DNA of 64,000 nt, taken from assembly GCA_000149265.1 (NCBI GenBank), contig CH002014.1, positions 1 through 64,000 of the forward strand, written 5' to 3'. This stretch comes from Ciona savignyi. Lineage: Eukaryota; Chordata; Ascidiacea; Phlebobranchia; Cionidae. The notes beneath the pieces are model-generated. The model did not search any database, was not told the DNA's origin, and was given only the letters and a program-made list of their open reading frames with translations. Shown in pieces: positions 1-11,090 of this stretch; the stretch's first letter is position 1, and every line of letters begins with the position of its first letter. Position numbers and translations under genes: made by a program.

Positions 1-3000
1 CGCCGGCCAAGACGGCCCAGAGATTGTGTATCGAACTATTCGTGCCCGAACCCGGTCATCCCGACGTGCCCGGCGTGCCACAAGGTCGTCTCCTACTACG
101 AGGACTGCTGCTACAAGTACCAATGCGTCCAGGAAGACGTTTGCTGCAGTGATGGGATCGGGAAACTGGTAAGTTTGGAGACTTAGATGTTATTTTTTTC
201 GAAAATTGCAATATCGTGTGTTGAGTGTTTAATCACTATGTGTGTTTAATCATTATAACCAGTGTTGCAATGTGCCTGTATTACCCCAAAGGTCCGACTC
301 CTTTTAAAATATACCTTGTTGTGTATTGGGTTCATTTGTCCACTAAAGTATTTAAATATATTTTCAGGTTTTTCATCTTTTTTTTCAACACCTCCCCTAT
401 TCGTATAATCAGTGTAATATTGTTTGTTAACACTTGAAAATAAATAAACATGCTCACTAAAATATCTATGTTTTTTGCTCCCCAAAATATTGGTATTTAT
501 TTTGTTGATCATATTCAGCCTGGTGTATTTTTAAAGGAGTTTGAGGCTTCATGTCAATGTCCTTGTTTGTAATCTACCTTGGTGGTAACTTTGATTGTAT
601 CCTTCAGCCTGGTTCCAGCTGGGCACCTGACGTCTGCCATCTGTGCCACTGCTCCGAGGATAAAGACGAAAACACCGGGTTCAACTCTGAGCAATGTTAC
701 CACCTCCCGTGTCCGCCGTTCGATTCCGACGCTTGCACGGCGAACGGCGGGACCATTGTCACTTCCAGCGACGGGTGCTGCCTGCGATGCCAGGAAACCG
801 AATGCTTCGAATGCGACAAGCGCAGCAGCACCAAACCCGAGTACGTGCTCTCTGATGGCTGTGTGTCGAACGAACCTGTCTCGATGACCTACTGCGATGG
901 CTTCTGTCGAGGTCACTACTTCTGGACGGACCACGGCGCCGAAAACGATTGCTCCTGTTGCAACCCAACCTCCACTACCACACGTACCGTGTACATGAAG
1001 TGTCAGAACGGGACTGAAATCGAGTATACCTACACCGACGTCCTGTCGTGTGGATGCACCGCTACCTGTACCCCGAACCCCCCAACCGTTACCCCTCAAC
1101 CTGAGGCACCAGTCATCACGACCACCTTCCCAGTGAAACCAACACCACCAACCACCACCGAGGAACCAGAAGAATCTGGTTCTGGTGAACCAACCGTCAC
1201 TTTACCAGAGGCACCAGTAACCACCACCACTTTACCAGTAAAACCAACACCAACCACCACAACTGTGGCACCAACTACCACAGAACAACCAGAAGAATCT
1301 GGTTCAGGTGAAACCACTGTACCAGAGGCACCAGTAACCACAACAACTGTACCATTTAAACCAACACCAACCACCACAACAGTGGCACCAACCACTACAG
1401 AACAACCAGAAGAATCTGGTTCAGGTGAAACCACTGTACCAGAAGCACCAGTAACCACCACCACATTACCAGTAAAACCAACACCAACCACCACAACTGT
1501 GGCACCAACTACCACAGAACAACCAGAAGAATCTGGTTCCGGTGAAACCACTGTACCAGAGGCACCAGTAACCACCACCACTTTACCAGTTAAACCAACA
1601 CCAACCACCACAACTGTGGCACCAACTACCACAGAACAACCAGAAGAATCTGGTTCAGGTGAAACCACTGTACCAGAGGCACCAGTAACCACAACCACTT
1701 TACCAGTAAAACCAACACCAACCACTACAGAACAACCAGAAGAATCTGGTTCCGGTGAAACCACTGTACCAGAGGCACCAGTAACCACCACCACATTACC
1801 AGTAAAACCAACACCAACCACCACAACTGTGGCACCAACTACCACAGAACAACCAGAAGAATCTGGTTCAGGTGAAACCACTGTACCAGAGGCACCAGTA
1901 ACCACCACCACTGTACCATTTAAACCAACACCAACCACTACAGAACAACCAGAAGAATCTGGTTCAGGTGAAACCACTGTACCAGAGGCACCAGTAACCA
2001 CCACCACTGTACCATTTAAACCAACACCAACCACTACAGAACAACCAGAAGAATCTGGTTCAGGTGAAACCACTGTACCAGAGGCACCAGTAACCACCAC
2101 CACTTTACCAGTAAAACCAACACCAACCACCACAACTGTGGCACCAACTACCACAGAACAACCAGAAGAATCTGGTTCCGGTGAAACTACTGTACCAGAG
2201 GCACCAGTAACCACCACCACTTTACCATTAAAACCAACACCAACCACCACAACTGCGGCACCAACTACCACAGAACAACCAGAAGAATCTGGTTCCGGTG
2301 AAACCACTGTACCAGAGGCACCAGTAACCACCACTACTGTACCAGTAAAACCAACACCAACCACCACAACTGTGGCACCAACTACCACTACAACAATGGC
2401 ACCAACCACCACAACAGAAGAAACTGGTTCCGGTGAAACCACTGTACCAGAGGCACCAGTAACCACCACCACTTTACCAGTAAAACCAACACCAACCACC
2501 ACAACTGCGGCACCAACCACCACAACAGAAGAAACTGGTTCAGGTGAAACCACTGTACCAGAGGCACCAGTAACCACCACCACTTTACCAGTTAAACCAA
2601 CACCAACCACCACAACTGCGGCACCAACCACCACAACGGAAGAAACTGGTTCCGGTGAAACCACTGTACCAGAGGCACCAGTAACCACCACCACTTTACC
2701 AGTAAAACCAACACCAACCACCACAACCATGGCACCAACCACCACAACGGAAGAAACTGGTTCCGGTGAAACCACTGTACCAGAGGCACCAGTAACCACC
2801 ACCACTTTACCAGTAAAACCAACACCAACCACCACAACCATGGCACCAACCACCACAACAGAAGAAACTGGTTCCGGTGAAACCACTGTACCAGAGGCAC
2901 CAGTAACCACCACCACATTACCAGTAAAACCAACACCAACTACCACAACTGTGGCACCAACTACCACAGAACAACCAGAAGAATCTGGTTCAGGTGAAAC

Positions 3001-5666
3001 CACTGTACCAGAGGCACCAGTAACCACCACCACTTTACCAGTAAAACCAACACCAACCACCACAGAGGCTTGCTACTGGTCCGACTGGATCAGCTCGGAC
3101 AAACCAAAACTCCCATACCGAGACGACAATGAAACTTACCCCCATATCACCCAAGCTGGCTTCGACATCTGCCCCGGGCCCCAGGATATTGAATGCCGAC
3201 CGGTAGGAGGTACTGTTGCAGGGTTCAAGCAGAACCAGCAGTGGCAAGTGGTGTCTTGCGACGTCAACTACGGGTTGTTGTGTGCCGGGGACCAACAGAC
3301 GGTCCATCCCGTGTGTGAGGATTATGAGATCAGGGTCTACTGCTGCCCCGGTAGCACCGCAAGCCCGGTATCACCCCAGATACCCATTGGTGGTGGCTCA
3401 CAGCACCAGCACCAGAGCCAGAGTCAGCAGGAGATTCAGTCTATTGAAGAGCAAGTCCAGAAGATCATAGAAGGAATCGAACAAGGAGGATCTAGCTCTT
3501 CCGCTGGTGGAAGCTCACAGTCGCAGAGTCAAATACAACATCAAGGTCAAGTACAACATCAAGGCCAAGTACAACACCAAGTTCAAGTACAACACCAAAG
3601 CCAGGTACAACAGCAAGGTCAATTACAAGACCAAGGGCAAGTTCAAGTACAGCACCAAGGTCAAGTCCAACATTCGTTGAACTTGGGCCACAACCTCGCA
3701 TCGATGGAGCACAACGAACAACAAATCGATTCGAACTTCCAGAACCTTCTTGACACGCTCAACAGCGGAAACTTCGTGAGTGGATCCGATGCTAGTCAAT
3801 CACAGCAACAGGTACAAAGCCAAATCCAGAAGTTGGACTCGCAAGTGCAACAGGTAGGTTTTTGACTCTATGACAAACCTAATTGAAACTGGTCACTAGC
3901 TATTCGGTTGTGTCCTTGGGCAAGGCACTTAACGGACATTGCATGAACTTAGGGGATAAATGGGTTCTACTAAATAGAAGGAACGTCTGAATCATACGCA
4001 ACACACTGAAATAGCTCCGGTAACCCGACGGTGAACACGAGGTAATATAACGATTGCCTGTGTGTTAACCCCCTTGGTTTTACCATTCACGGGGATGACT
4101 ATTCTATTCCTATTCCATATAAAATAAACTTATCAACCTCAATCCCATACCCCAGCAATCCCAGTTGCAACAACAGTTCCAGAGCAGCGTCAAACACGAT
4201 TTGACGAAAGTCTCCGATTTGCTTGATTCGGCCGACCAATCCATCCAGCTCCCGAAAGGCCTCGAGACCAAGGAGCACCACATCGTTGATCAGCTGAGCG
4301 CGCAAAAGACGAAAGATGTGAAAGCTGAGGAAGATATCCACTCTCAGATTAAGGTTTGTGAATTTTGTATTCTTGTATTGGAGGTACTAGGTAATGAATC
4401 GTAGTAAAAAAATGCGAAACACGTCGGGATACAACACGAAATGCACGCAAAGAATGTTACATATCAAATAAATGATTATTACATAAATGCGGGCAAGATT
4501 ACAGGGCACAACTGTCTAGAAACCTGTACGTATTACCACAGGGATAGAAATTAACGTATTTCCACAACAGTGAAAAAATATGTTACGTCGTACTCAGATA
4601 GATCTCTTGTCTCGCTTTTGCTACCTTATAATCAGAGATTAGTGTTTGTTTCAATTAAAAAAACAGGGCATAATTTTTTTTCTCAAACCCTTTTTTATAT
4701 ATATTTTTTTAATTTTAAGCCTTTTTTGTATGTTTGTTTCAATTATTGTCGTATTCTTGTATTGGAGGTACTTCGTAGTGAATCGTAGTGAATAAAATTA
4801 AAGCGAAACACGTCGGGTTATATAGCACGAAATGCACGCAAAGAATGTTACATACCAAAGTAAATGATTATTACATACATGCGGGCATGATTACAGTTGA
4901 TTACAGGGCACAAAATAACTGTCTGGAAACCTAGAAATATAAAGAAATATAATTTGACGACATTAATCACAAAATAACTAATAAACATTTTTTTCCAAAT
5001 TTCCAGAATGCAATCCAAGAATTGACGAACACAGACATCGAAGGAGACGCCAGCTTGCAGCAACTTGTTCATAAAACCATCAGCGATTTGAACCAACTCG
5101 ACAGCAACCAGAACCATTTGCTCAACCAGGTAAGGAATAACACAGTAAAGAGAACAATAAACCAAGTCACTTGGCTACTTTTTAAAGACAAATAGTTTTA
5201 CTTATTAGGATATGGGGGGATATAGGATATTCATGTTTATCCCCGTGAGTGGGAAAACCAAGGGGGTTAGCACACGAGCAATCATCAGATCACCTCGCAC
5301 CAACCGTCGAATTACCGGAGCTATTGCAGTGTGTTGTGTATGATTCACGCGTTTCTTTAATTTGGTAGAACCCATTAATTCACTGGATTCAGGCAATGTT
5401 CGTTAAGTGCCTTGCCCAAGGACACAACTGAGTAGCTATCGTCCAGTTTCCCACCTACAACCCTTCGGCTGAAAGCGACGCACTAACCCACTGAGCTAAG
5501 TGGATGTAGTCATGTAATCAACATTCCGTTAAACCTTAACAACCTTTCACAGGAACAACAACAATTACAAAACTTGTTGGCCATGGACACCACTGACTTG
5601 GGACAGTTCCAATCCGAAAAACGTTCTGACGATTTGGCGGAAGAGATAGAGAACCTGATCAATTAA
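1..5666 (+). CDS. Secreted mucin-like protein (VWC/cystine-knot/PTS/WxxW), 5' partial
   Basis: I read five exons, all joined in phase 0 at GT/AG sites: 1-168, 608-3853, 4156-4353, 5007-5129 and 5553-5666 (stop TAA). The 5' end lies outside the window. Exon 1 and the start of exon 2 encode VWC-type cysteine-rich sequence. Next comes a C-terminal-cystine-knot-like module (about 797-1070, with CSCC at 950-961 and a closing CGC..C pattern), as in gel-forming mucins and VWF. About 18 Thr/Pro repeats follow (1076-3066). After these is a Mucin2-type WxxW domain (about 3067-3348, WSDW at 3077-3088). The tail is Gln/His-rich and then probably helical, running through exons 3-5. The role is inferred to be an O-glycosylated extracellular matrix or mucus component. 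The cystine knot is normally C-terminal but here precedes the mucin tract. No clear poly(A) signal lies close to the stop; an AATAAA occurs at 6115-6120. The splice model needs transcript support. Confidence 0.82.
1076..3066 (+). repeat. Coding PTS tandem repeat, about 18 units of 32-44 codons
   Basis: An in-frame minisatellite inside exon 2. The commonest unit is 39 codons. Each unit has a VPEAPVTTTT block, a [LV]P[VF]KPTP block, a Thr-rich stretch with VAP, AAP or MAP, and an acidic Ser-Gly-Ser-Gly or Thr-Gly-Ser-Gly end. Short 32-codon units lack a 7-residue segment, and one unit is extended by a second APTTTT block. Units 11-15 share the EETGSGE ending, so blocks spread by local duplication. 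The long open frame on the opposite strand is a by-product of this repeat. Confidence 0.93.
3884..4120 (+). repeat. SINE family A (tRNA-derived), head truncated, in mucin intron
   Basis: This copy shares the family-A body with the copies at 8524 and 22425: a TTGTGTCCTTGGGCAAGG block, a CCGGTAACCCGACG block and the CATTCACGGGGAT end, followed by a TCCTAT-type tail. The A-box and B-box head is missing. It lies in the intron after exon 2 of the mucin-like gene. Confidence 0.8.
4354..5006 (+). other. Mucin intron 3 with a duplicated internal segment
   Basis: This intron lies between the exons ending at 4353 and starting at 5007. A segment beginning TATTCTTGTATTGGAGGTAC near 4369 recurs near 4750. 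Each copy is followed by a related block with AAACACGTCGGG, then ACGAAATGCACGCAAAGAA, so the intron holds an imperfect direct duplication of about 150 bp. No coding capacity is evident. Confidence 0.6.
5205..5504 (-). repeat. SINE family A, near full length, in mucin intron
   Basis: Read on the minus strand, the head contains TTAGCTCAGTGGGTTAGTGCG, a good tRNA A box. A B-box-like region with GAAACTGG follows, then the family body, ending in an ATCCTAT-type tail (ATAGGATAT on the plus strand). This copy best shows the tRNA origin of the family. It lies just before the last mucin exon. Confidence 0.85.
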
Positions 5667-5940
5667 ATAGTTGCTTTTTCATACCCGTGATAACTGTGCC
5701 CGTATGTACTTGAGCTGAAATTTAATTTATAACGCACAAATTTACTGAAGTAATTTTTCCGCGCTTGTTCTTTATATTTGCACCCGAACAACTAAGTTTA
5801 ATGTACCAATTTTTATATTTTTGCGCTTAAAAGTTTAATCTTTTTTTTCAAGGACAAGTAATTTTTGTATTTCGTCCCAGACACCCGTTTCATTTGCACC
5901 TATTGTCATTTTGTAAACCCATATACAATCCTACGATCTT

Positions 5941-6290
5941 GAGGACATGACTGATTTGCACTTTATGTAGTCTTGCATCGAATAGCGATGGATAGAGCTC
6001 AAATCAACGCGAATTTCATTTTTACTAAAAAATAATTTTCAAAGCAATTCAAATTCTTGTTCTTTATTGGGGCACACAGTAGTTCAGAAGCAAATTTAAA
6101 ATGCAAGATTTAAAAATAAACCTTATAACTGTCGTTTCGATTAAAATAAGTGTATGTCCAATTCTAGCAAAGTCAATTTTTTGAATTTATTGTGACTTAC
6201 AAATTAGCTACGATCTAACAGTTTTATAAAAGTCCTTTTTTATACCAGTTTATATCTAAATCCCACGCAAAGTCGACTGTTTAATTTCCT
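5941..6290 (+). repeat. About 350-bp block also present in the 7SL array units
   Basis: The block starts GGACATGACTGATTTGCAC and ends just before a minus-strand SINE-A. Nearly the same block, followed by the same SINE at the same junction, recurs at about 26331-26670 and 29910-30247. Shorter versions occur at 26861, 28373, 30442, 34209, 36509, 41216 and 45022. It lies about 275 bp past the mucin stop codon. It is best read as a segmental copy shared with the 7SL array, not as a gene. Confidence 0.75.
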
Positions 6291-6568
6291 AGGATGGATA
6301 GGGCAATGATGTTTATCCCCGTGAATGGGAAAATTAAGAGGTTAACACACAGACAATCGTCCGATTACCTCGCAGTCACCGTCGGTTTACCTGAGCTACT
6401 GCAGTGCGTTTTGTTTTGTATGATTCACACGTTCCTTCAATTTAGTAAATCTCAAACCGCTGGGTTTAGGCAATTTTTTGTTTGGTGCCTTGCCCTATGA
6501 CACAAGCGACCAGTTTCGAATCTACAACCCTTAGACTCAGAGCCGACAGACTAATCGGCTGGACTAAT
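6290..6568 (-). repeat. SINE family A
   Basis: Minus-strand copy of the tRNA-derived family: a GATGTTTATCCCCGTGAATGG end, the central GGTTTACCTGAGC block and a head with degraded A and B boxes. It sits at the same junction with the 350-bp block as the SINE fragments in the 7SL array. Confidence 0.8.
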
Positions 6569-7533
6569 ATTATAACTAAATAATTACACGCCACAGTTAT
6601 ACATAGCAGACCATCTAATAGTTTATACTGAACAGTTTGCTTGTTTTTTTTACTTCTTTATTACATTAAATTAAAACAGCACAGTAATTTAAAAGAAGAA
6701 TTAAACGGCAAAAGTACGGTAGTTAAAACACGTCAGTAAATACACTTTATACAATGGGAATAAAAGTGAGTGGCCAATTTAAATATTTATCTTATGTATG
6801 TTGTGCAGATTGTGTGTAGGATAGGTGCAAGTCCAAGGTAGGAAAGCATAGATGGCGATATAAGACGTCGGTTCATGGGGGCAACTGTGCAACATGACAT
6901 AAACAAAACCAACATGTTTGCTGTGTATCATACTCAATGATTTAAGAAATTTATATTTGTGCTTGTGTTTTTGAAATCCGTTTTTATAGGGTGTGAATAA
7001 GCAGCGATTACAATCTGCAAAAAAAACAGTAAGGAATTAAATGTATAGTTAAAAAAATAAAAACAATAATTTGGGATATTTCCTGGTTGATAACCGTGTA
7101 CGAGAAAGCGCATTTTTGCACGGGTTATCCTAAGATATATGGGGTAAGATATGTTCTTAGAGTTTGATTTTGATGATGTAAAGTTATGTTATATGAGAGT
7201 TTATTTTGATGATGTAAAGTTATGTTATTTTCATAAGAAACAACACGCTGTCTAGCGTTATTTAGAGGGATTTTTTTGGAAAGGCGGAGTCATTCCAATT
7301 CTGCATATTACTAAGATGGAAATTTTTTGACTTCATATTTATATTTGTTCAACGTTTTCGTACCTTGCATCATATATCACAGATCTACGTCACCGGTTGG
7401 ACGAGATATTGGCTGCCCCCTTTCCGACCACATATATTGGTCTTCGAAATTATTCCCCCCCTCCTCTTCCAATTCACCTAGCATCTATGTATACAAGGAT
7501 TAAATGAAATTTACGTTTGTTTCTCAGTAAAGC
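6569..7533. other. Intergenic, no gene recognised
   Basis: AT-rich sequence with no convincing open frame or RNA gene. A short direct repeat, GATGATGTAAAGTTATGTTAT, occurs twice near 7172 and 7208. Confidence 0.6.
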
Positions 7534-7830
7534 ATAGGATAGGATATTTATGTTTATCTCCATTAATGGGAAAACTAAGGGGGTTAACACACGGGCAATC
7601 GTCAGATCACCTACGCCCCAACCGTCGGGTTACCGGAGCTATTGCAGTGTGTTGTATGATAGACATGTTCCTTCAATTTGGTAGAACCCATTAATCCGCT
7701 GGGTTTATGTAATGTCCGTAAAGTGCCTTGCCCAAGGACACAACCGACAAACTAGCGACCGGCTGCAACCTGTCGCACCTGCAACCTTTCGATTGAAAGG
7801 CGGCTCACTTAACCGCCAGACTAACCTGAT
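7534..7830 (-). repeat. SINE family A, near full length
   Basis: Minus-strand copy starting with the GGATAGGATAT tail and extending to the tRNA-like head, with ladder blocks matching the other family members. Confidence 0.85.
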
Positions 7831-8523
7831 GGACTTGAATGCGGTGATTGACAGAAAGCCAGTCAAATACACTTTCCACTGCTAAACCCCTCTTAACTAA
7901 GCCCCGTTATTAAAACCTTTTTAACTGATACCCTACAACTGCGCCCCTTATAGCGAAACCCCTTAAACTAACCCTAAAGAACTAATACCCTACAGCCTAC
8001 CCCTTTAAACGGAACCCGTTACTCCTGACCGACAAGTTAACCTCTACAAATTATGTAAAGAGGTTAATTAAGTCGATTAAGTTGTGAACGGGTCAGCAGA
8101 AATCCAGTTCTATAAAGGGCTCAGTTATGCAAACATATTTGTAACGGTTCATTTATAGGGAAATTACTTGTGAGGAGCTCAAATATAAAGTGTTATAATT
8201 GTGAGAGGGTTTAGTTGTAGAGACCAGTTGCTAGTTCTTAGTCAAACTTGGTTAAGTTGAAAATTGAATTGTTATTTATGGGATTTATAAATTTAGCTGT
8301 AAAAGAGTTAAATTGGTTTGGTTGTAAGCAGCGGTTCGATAGGAGTATGTGTATAATAACTTACATCTCCACTTGGAGAACCAATTAACTGTCTCAGTTG
8401 TATTGTCCAGTTGGCTTCTCCATTAATGCTTTCGTCATGTAGTACCGGAATGGCCTGTGTGAAAGATTCCAATTCTAAGTAAGAATCAAAATATCGAATA
8501 GTAAATTTACTAATAAAATGTCA
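7831..8523. other. Low-complexity region with C-rich to G-rich strand switch
   Basis: No gene is seen. 7870-8035 is rich in CCC, CTTA and AACC words, whereas 8065-8350 is rich in the complementary GGTTA/AGGG-type words. At the centre is an inverted repeat, TTAACCTCT...AGAGGTTAA (about 8037-8067). Confidence 0.5.
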
Positions 8524-8807
8524 TGGCGGATAACACCGGTTAGTGTGGCGGTAAAGTGCGTCGCCTTTCAATCGAAAGGTTGCAGGTTCGAAACTGATCG
8601 CTAGTTTGTCGGTTGTGTCCTTGTGCAAGGCACTTTTATACGGACATTGCCTTAACCCAGCGGATTAATGGGTTGTACCTAATTGAAGGAATGTCTCAAT
8701 TATACAACACACTGCTATAGCTCCGGTAACCCGACGCTGGGCGTGAGGTGTTAACCCCCTTCGTTTGTCCATTCACGGGGATAAACATGAATATTATATC
8801 CTATTCT
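8524..8807 (+). repeat. SINE family A, full-length reference copy
   Basis: Plus-strand copy with a tRNA-like head (A-box region TTAGTGTGGCGGT, B box GGTTCGAAACT). The body and the CATTCACGGGGATAAACATG end follow, then a TATCCTATT tail. Length is about 285 bp. Dispersion, both orientations and the internal Pol III boxes support a tRNA-derived SINE. Whether it equals a named Ciona SINE was not tested. Confidence 0.88.
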
Positions 8808-8900
8808 AACATATAAAAATATATTTCGTTCTAATTGGTTTATAATGCGCTGCATGCAATCACATTTCGACGCAAATTATTTCGCTACGTCTTTTATAAA

Positions 8901-8941
8901 ATAGGATATTTATGTTTATCTTCGTGAATAGATACAATTAA
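8901..8941 (-). repeat. SINE-A 3' fragment interrupted by HINE-like element
   Basis: A short SINE-A tail (AATAGGATATTTATG and following bases) stops where the HINE-like element begins at 8942. Confidence 0.6.
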
Positions 8942-10439
8942 CTAGAGAGTGTCAACCACGTGTTTAACCATCACTATTTGTAAATCACATGTTGTATGCC
9001 ATATATTCATGCTACAGGGTCCCTTACCACAATTTGTATTTTATACACTGAGTGTGTAGTTTGTTACTGCAAGCATAAACGCATGGGTCCCTTAGTTGTC
9101 CAACCAAACTTCTTTTCAATGTGTAGTTAAAAAAAGAATAAACATCTTAATTTACGAACATTTTACCTTAAATGTTTTAAATTAAACATTTTTAAGCGCT
9201 GTAATGAAATAAAGGAAATTCCCCTAGGTTTAGTAGATGAGTTTCTGTTTTTACATATGTTGGCCATGGTATGTAACAATTCTTAAAGTTTTAATGTGAT
9301 TTGTCGACTCCTTGTTGGAGATGTCAGTGCGATATGGCATGCATGTCACAATCATAATTCAGAAACATATCTTCGTTTTTAGGGGAATTACTCTAAGCAA
9401 ATGTTTTCTTTCTTTTAATTGGCCTAAAGTGTCTAATGGTCTAACATTTAACCAAATCTGATCAAAATTAGAGCAGCCGTTCAAGCGCTATGCCCCAAAA
9501 ATCTAATTTTTTAGAAAAAAACGTTTTGGTTTTTAACGTCTCAGGGGAATTTTCCTAGATTCATTACCCAAAATTTTGGTTTCTGCTTATCTAGACCATG
9601 TTCTGTTACAAATGTCAAATTTTTATTGCGATTTTATTACTCCTTTTGCTAGATTTCGGGGCAACAAGGCATGTTTGTCACAATCATAATTAGAGAACAA
9701 AATCCGATTTTTAGGGTATTTCCTTGGGTAATTTTTTTATTTCTTTTGAGTATTAAATCAGTGACTAATGCACTTACATTCCACCAAATCTGATTCAAAT
9801 TGTATCGGTCGTTTAAGCGCTATGCCCAAAAAAGACTATTTTTTTAGAAAAAAATACCGTTTTGGTTTTAACGTCCAAGGGGAATTCCCCTAGATTTATC
9901 ACCCAAAATTTTGATTTCTGCATATCTAGACCATGTTGTCCAACAAATCACCTAGTTTCATTGCGATTCCATTAACCCTTCTGGTAGCTGTCGGGGCGAC
10001 ATGCCATGCCTGTCACAATTATCATTTAACAGCAAAAGTTTAATTTTTAGGGTATTTCCCTAGGTAATTTTTTATTTCTTTTAAGTGTTAAATCAGTGAC
10101 TAGTGCACTAACATTCCACTAAATTTGATTCAAATTGGAGCAGCCGTTCAAGCGCTATGGCCTAAAAAGCTATTTTTTTAGAAAAAATGACCGTTTTGGT
10201 TTTTAACGTCCAAGGGGAATTCCCCCAAATTTATTACCCAAAATTTTGGTTTCTACATATCTAGGCCATGTTGTCTAAAAAATCACCAAGTTTTATGGCT
10301 ATTCCATTATTCCTTCTGGTAGATGTCGGGGCGCCATGCCATGCCTGTCAAGCGTTTGACGAAGAAAAAAAAAGAAAAAAAACGAAAAAAAACGGACAAA
10401 AACAATATGTGTGCCATTTTTTCAAATGGGACCCATAAT
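8942..10439 (-). mobile_element. HINE-like element copy A (Helitron/Helentron-type, non-autonomous)
   Basis: Read on the minus strand the element starts at TATGGGTCCCATTTG, has an A/G-rich simple-sequence segment (10365-10395), and carries about three to four tandem core units of about 335 bp. It ends in a conserved arm finishing GACACTCTCTAG. Core units share words such as CAGCCGTTCAAGCGCTATG, GGGGAATTCCCC and GATGTCGGGGCG. CTAG is followed by TT. There is no transposase frame and there are no perfect terminal inverted repeats. The class is inferred from the CTAG end, the missing target duplication and the tandem core. Confidence 0.65.
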
Positions 10440-11090
10440 AAGGTCAGAGGAAACTGTTAATCCTCGCGTTGTGTTCAGGATTTGACTGAGTTTTACTTTT
10501 CTGTAACAGCACATTAAAAGTATGCACCACACAAGCCAATAATAGCCCTGTGGTAACCCGACAATTGGAACATGGTAATCTCACTTGTGTCTTATAATGC
10601 TCCCATGCATTTTTTATTTGATAGAATAAACAAGAATATCTTATTTTATTATGCATACATTAGCAGAAGTGCTGAAGAAACGTGGTGGTTATTCGAGTGC
10701 GCCTGGTTTCATGCATGTTTAATATTTGTCTTTGGTTAAAACGGCTAAGATTGCATAATGGGTTCGTTGCGAAGACCGTTTTTTGCATGTAAGTATATGT
10801 ATCGGTCGAGTTGACCATTCGGCCACACGACTGTAATTATACAAACAGGTGGTTGGCAATTTGGGTATTCACTAAGAGTTTATACGCCACCAAAGGAACA
10901 TGGTCCAAGATTAAATTCAATAGGGAGCATACACAAGCTTGTCCATTGTGGTATCCTAATACATATAACCAACTCATTGGTTTGTTTAAACGAAATGATA
11001 ACCAAAAACAGGAAAATAATATTCTCTACAGTAAAAAGTTTCTGTATTATATTGGACAGGCTGTCAATTTACAACAATATTAATAATTAA
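10440..11090. other. Spacer between HINE-like copies with one SINE-B
   Basis: About 10757-10835 is a minus-strand tRNA-Leu/Ser-like SINE-B copy (GGCCACACGAC and ATGGGTTCG words). A 90-codon open frame at 10811-11083 has no recognisable domain and overlaps the SINE, so I do not call it a gene. Confidence 0.55.

Noticed and set aside
504..540. Alternative acceptor TTCAGCCTGG near 515 for mucin exon 2
   Set aside because: It resembles the real acceptor at 601-607 but would run into an in-frame stop (TAA) within a few codons.
1096..3063. 655-codon open frame on the minus strand opposite the mucin repeats
   Set aside because: It is the mirror of the Thr/Pro repeat. It has no start context, domain or splice support, and the plus-strand product has clear domains on both sides.
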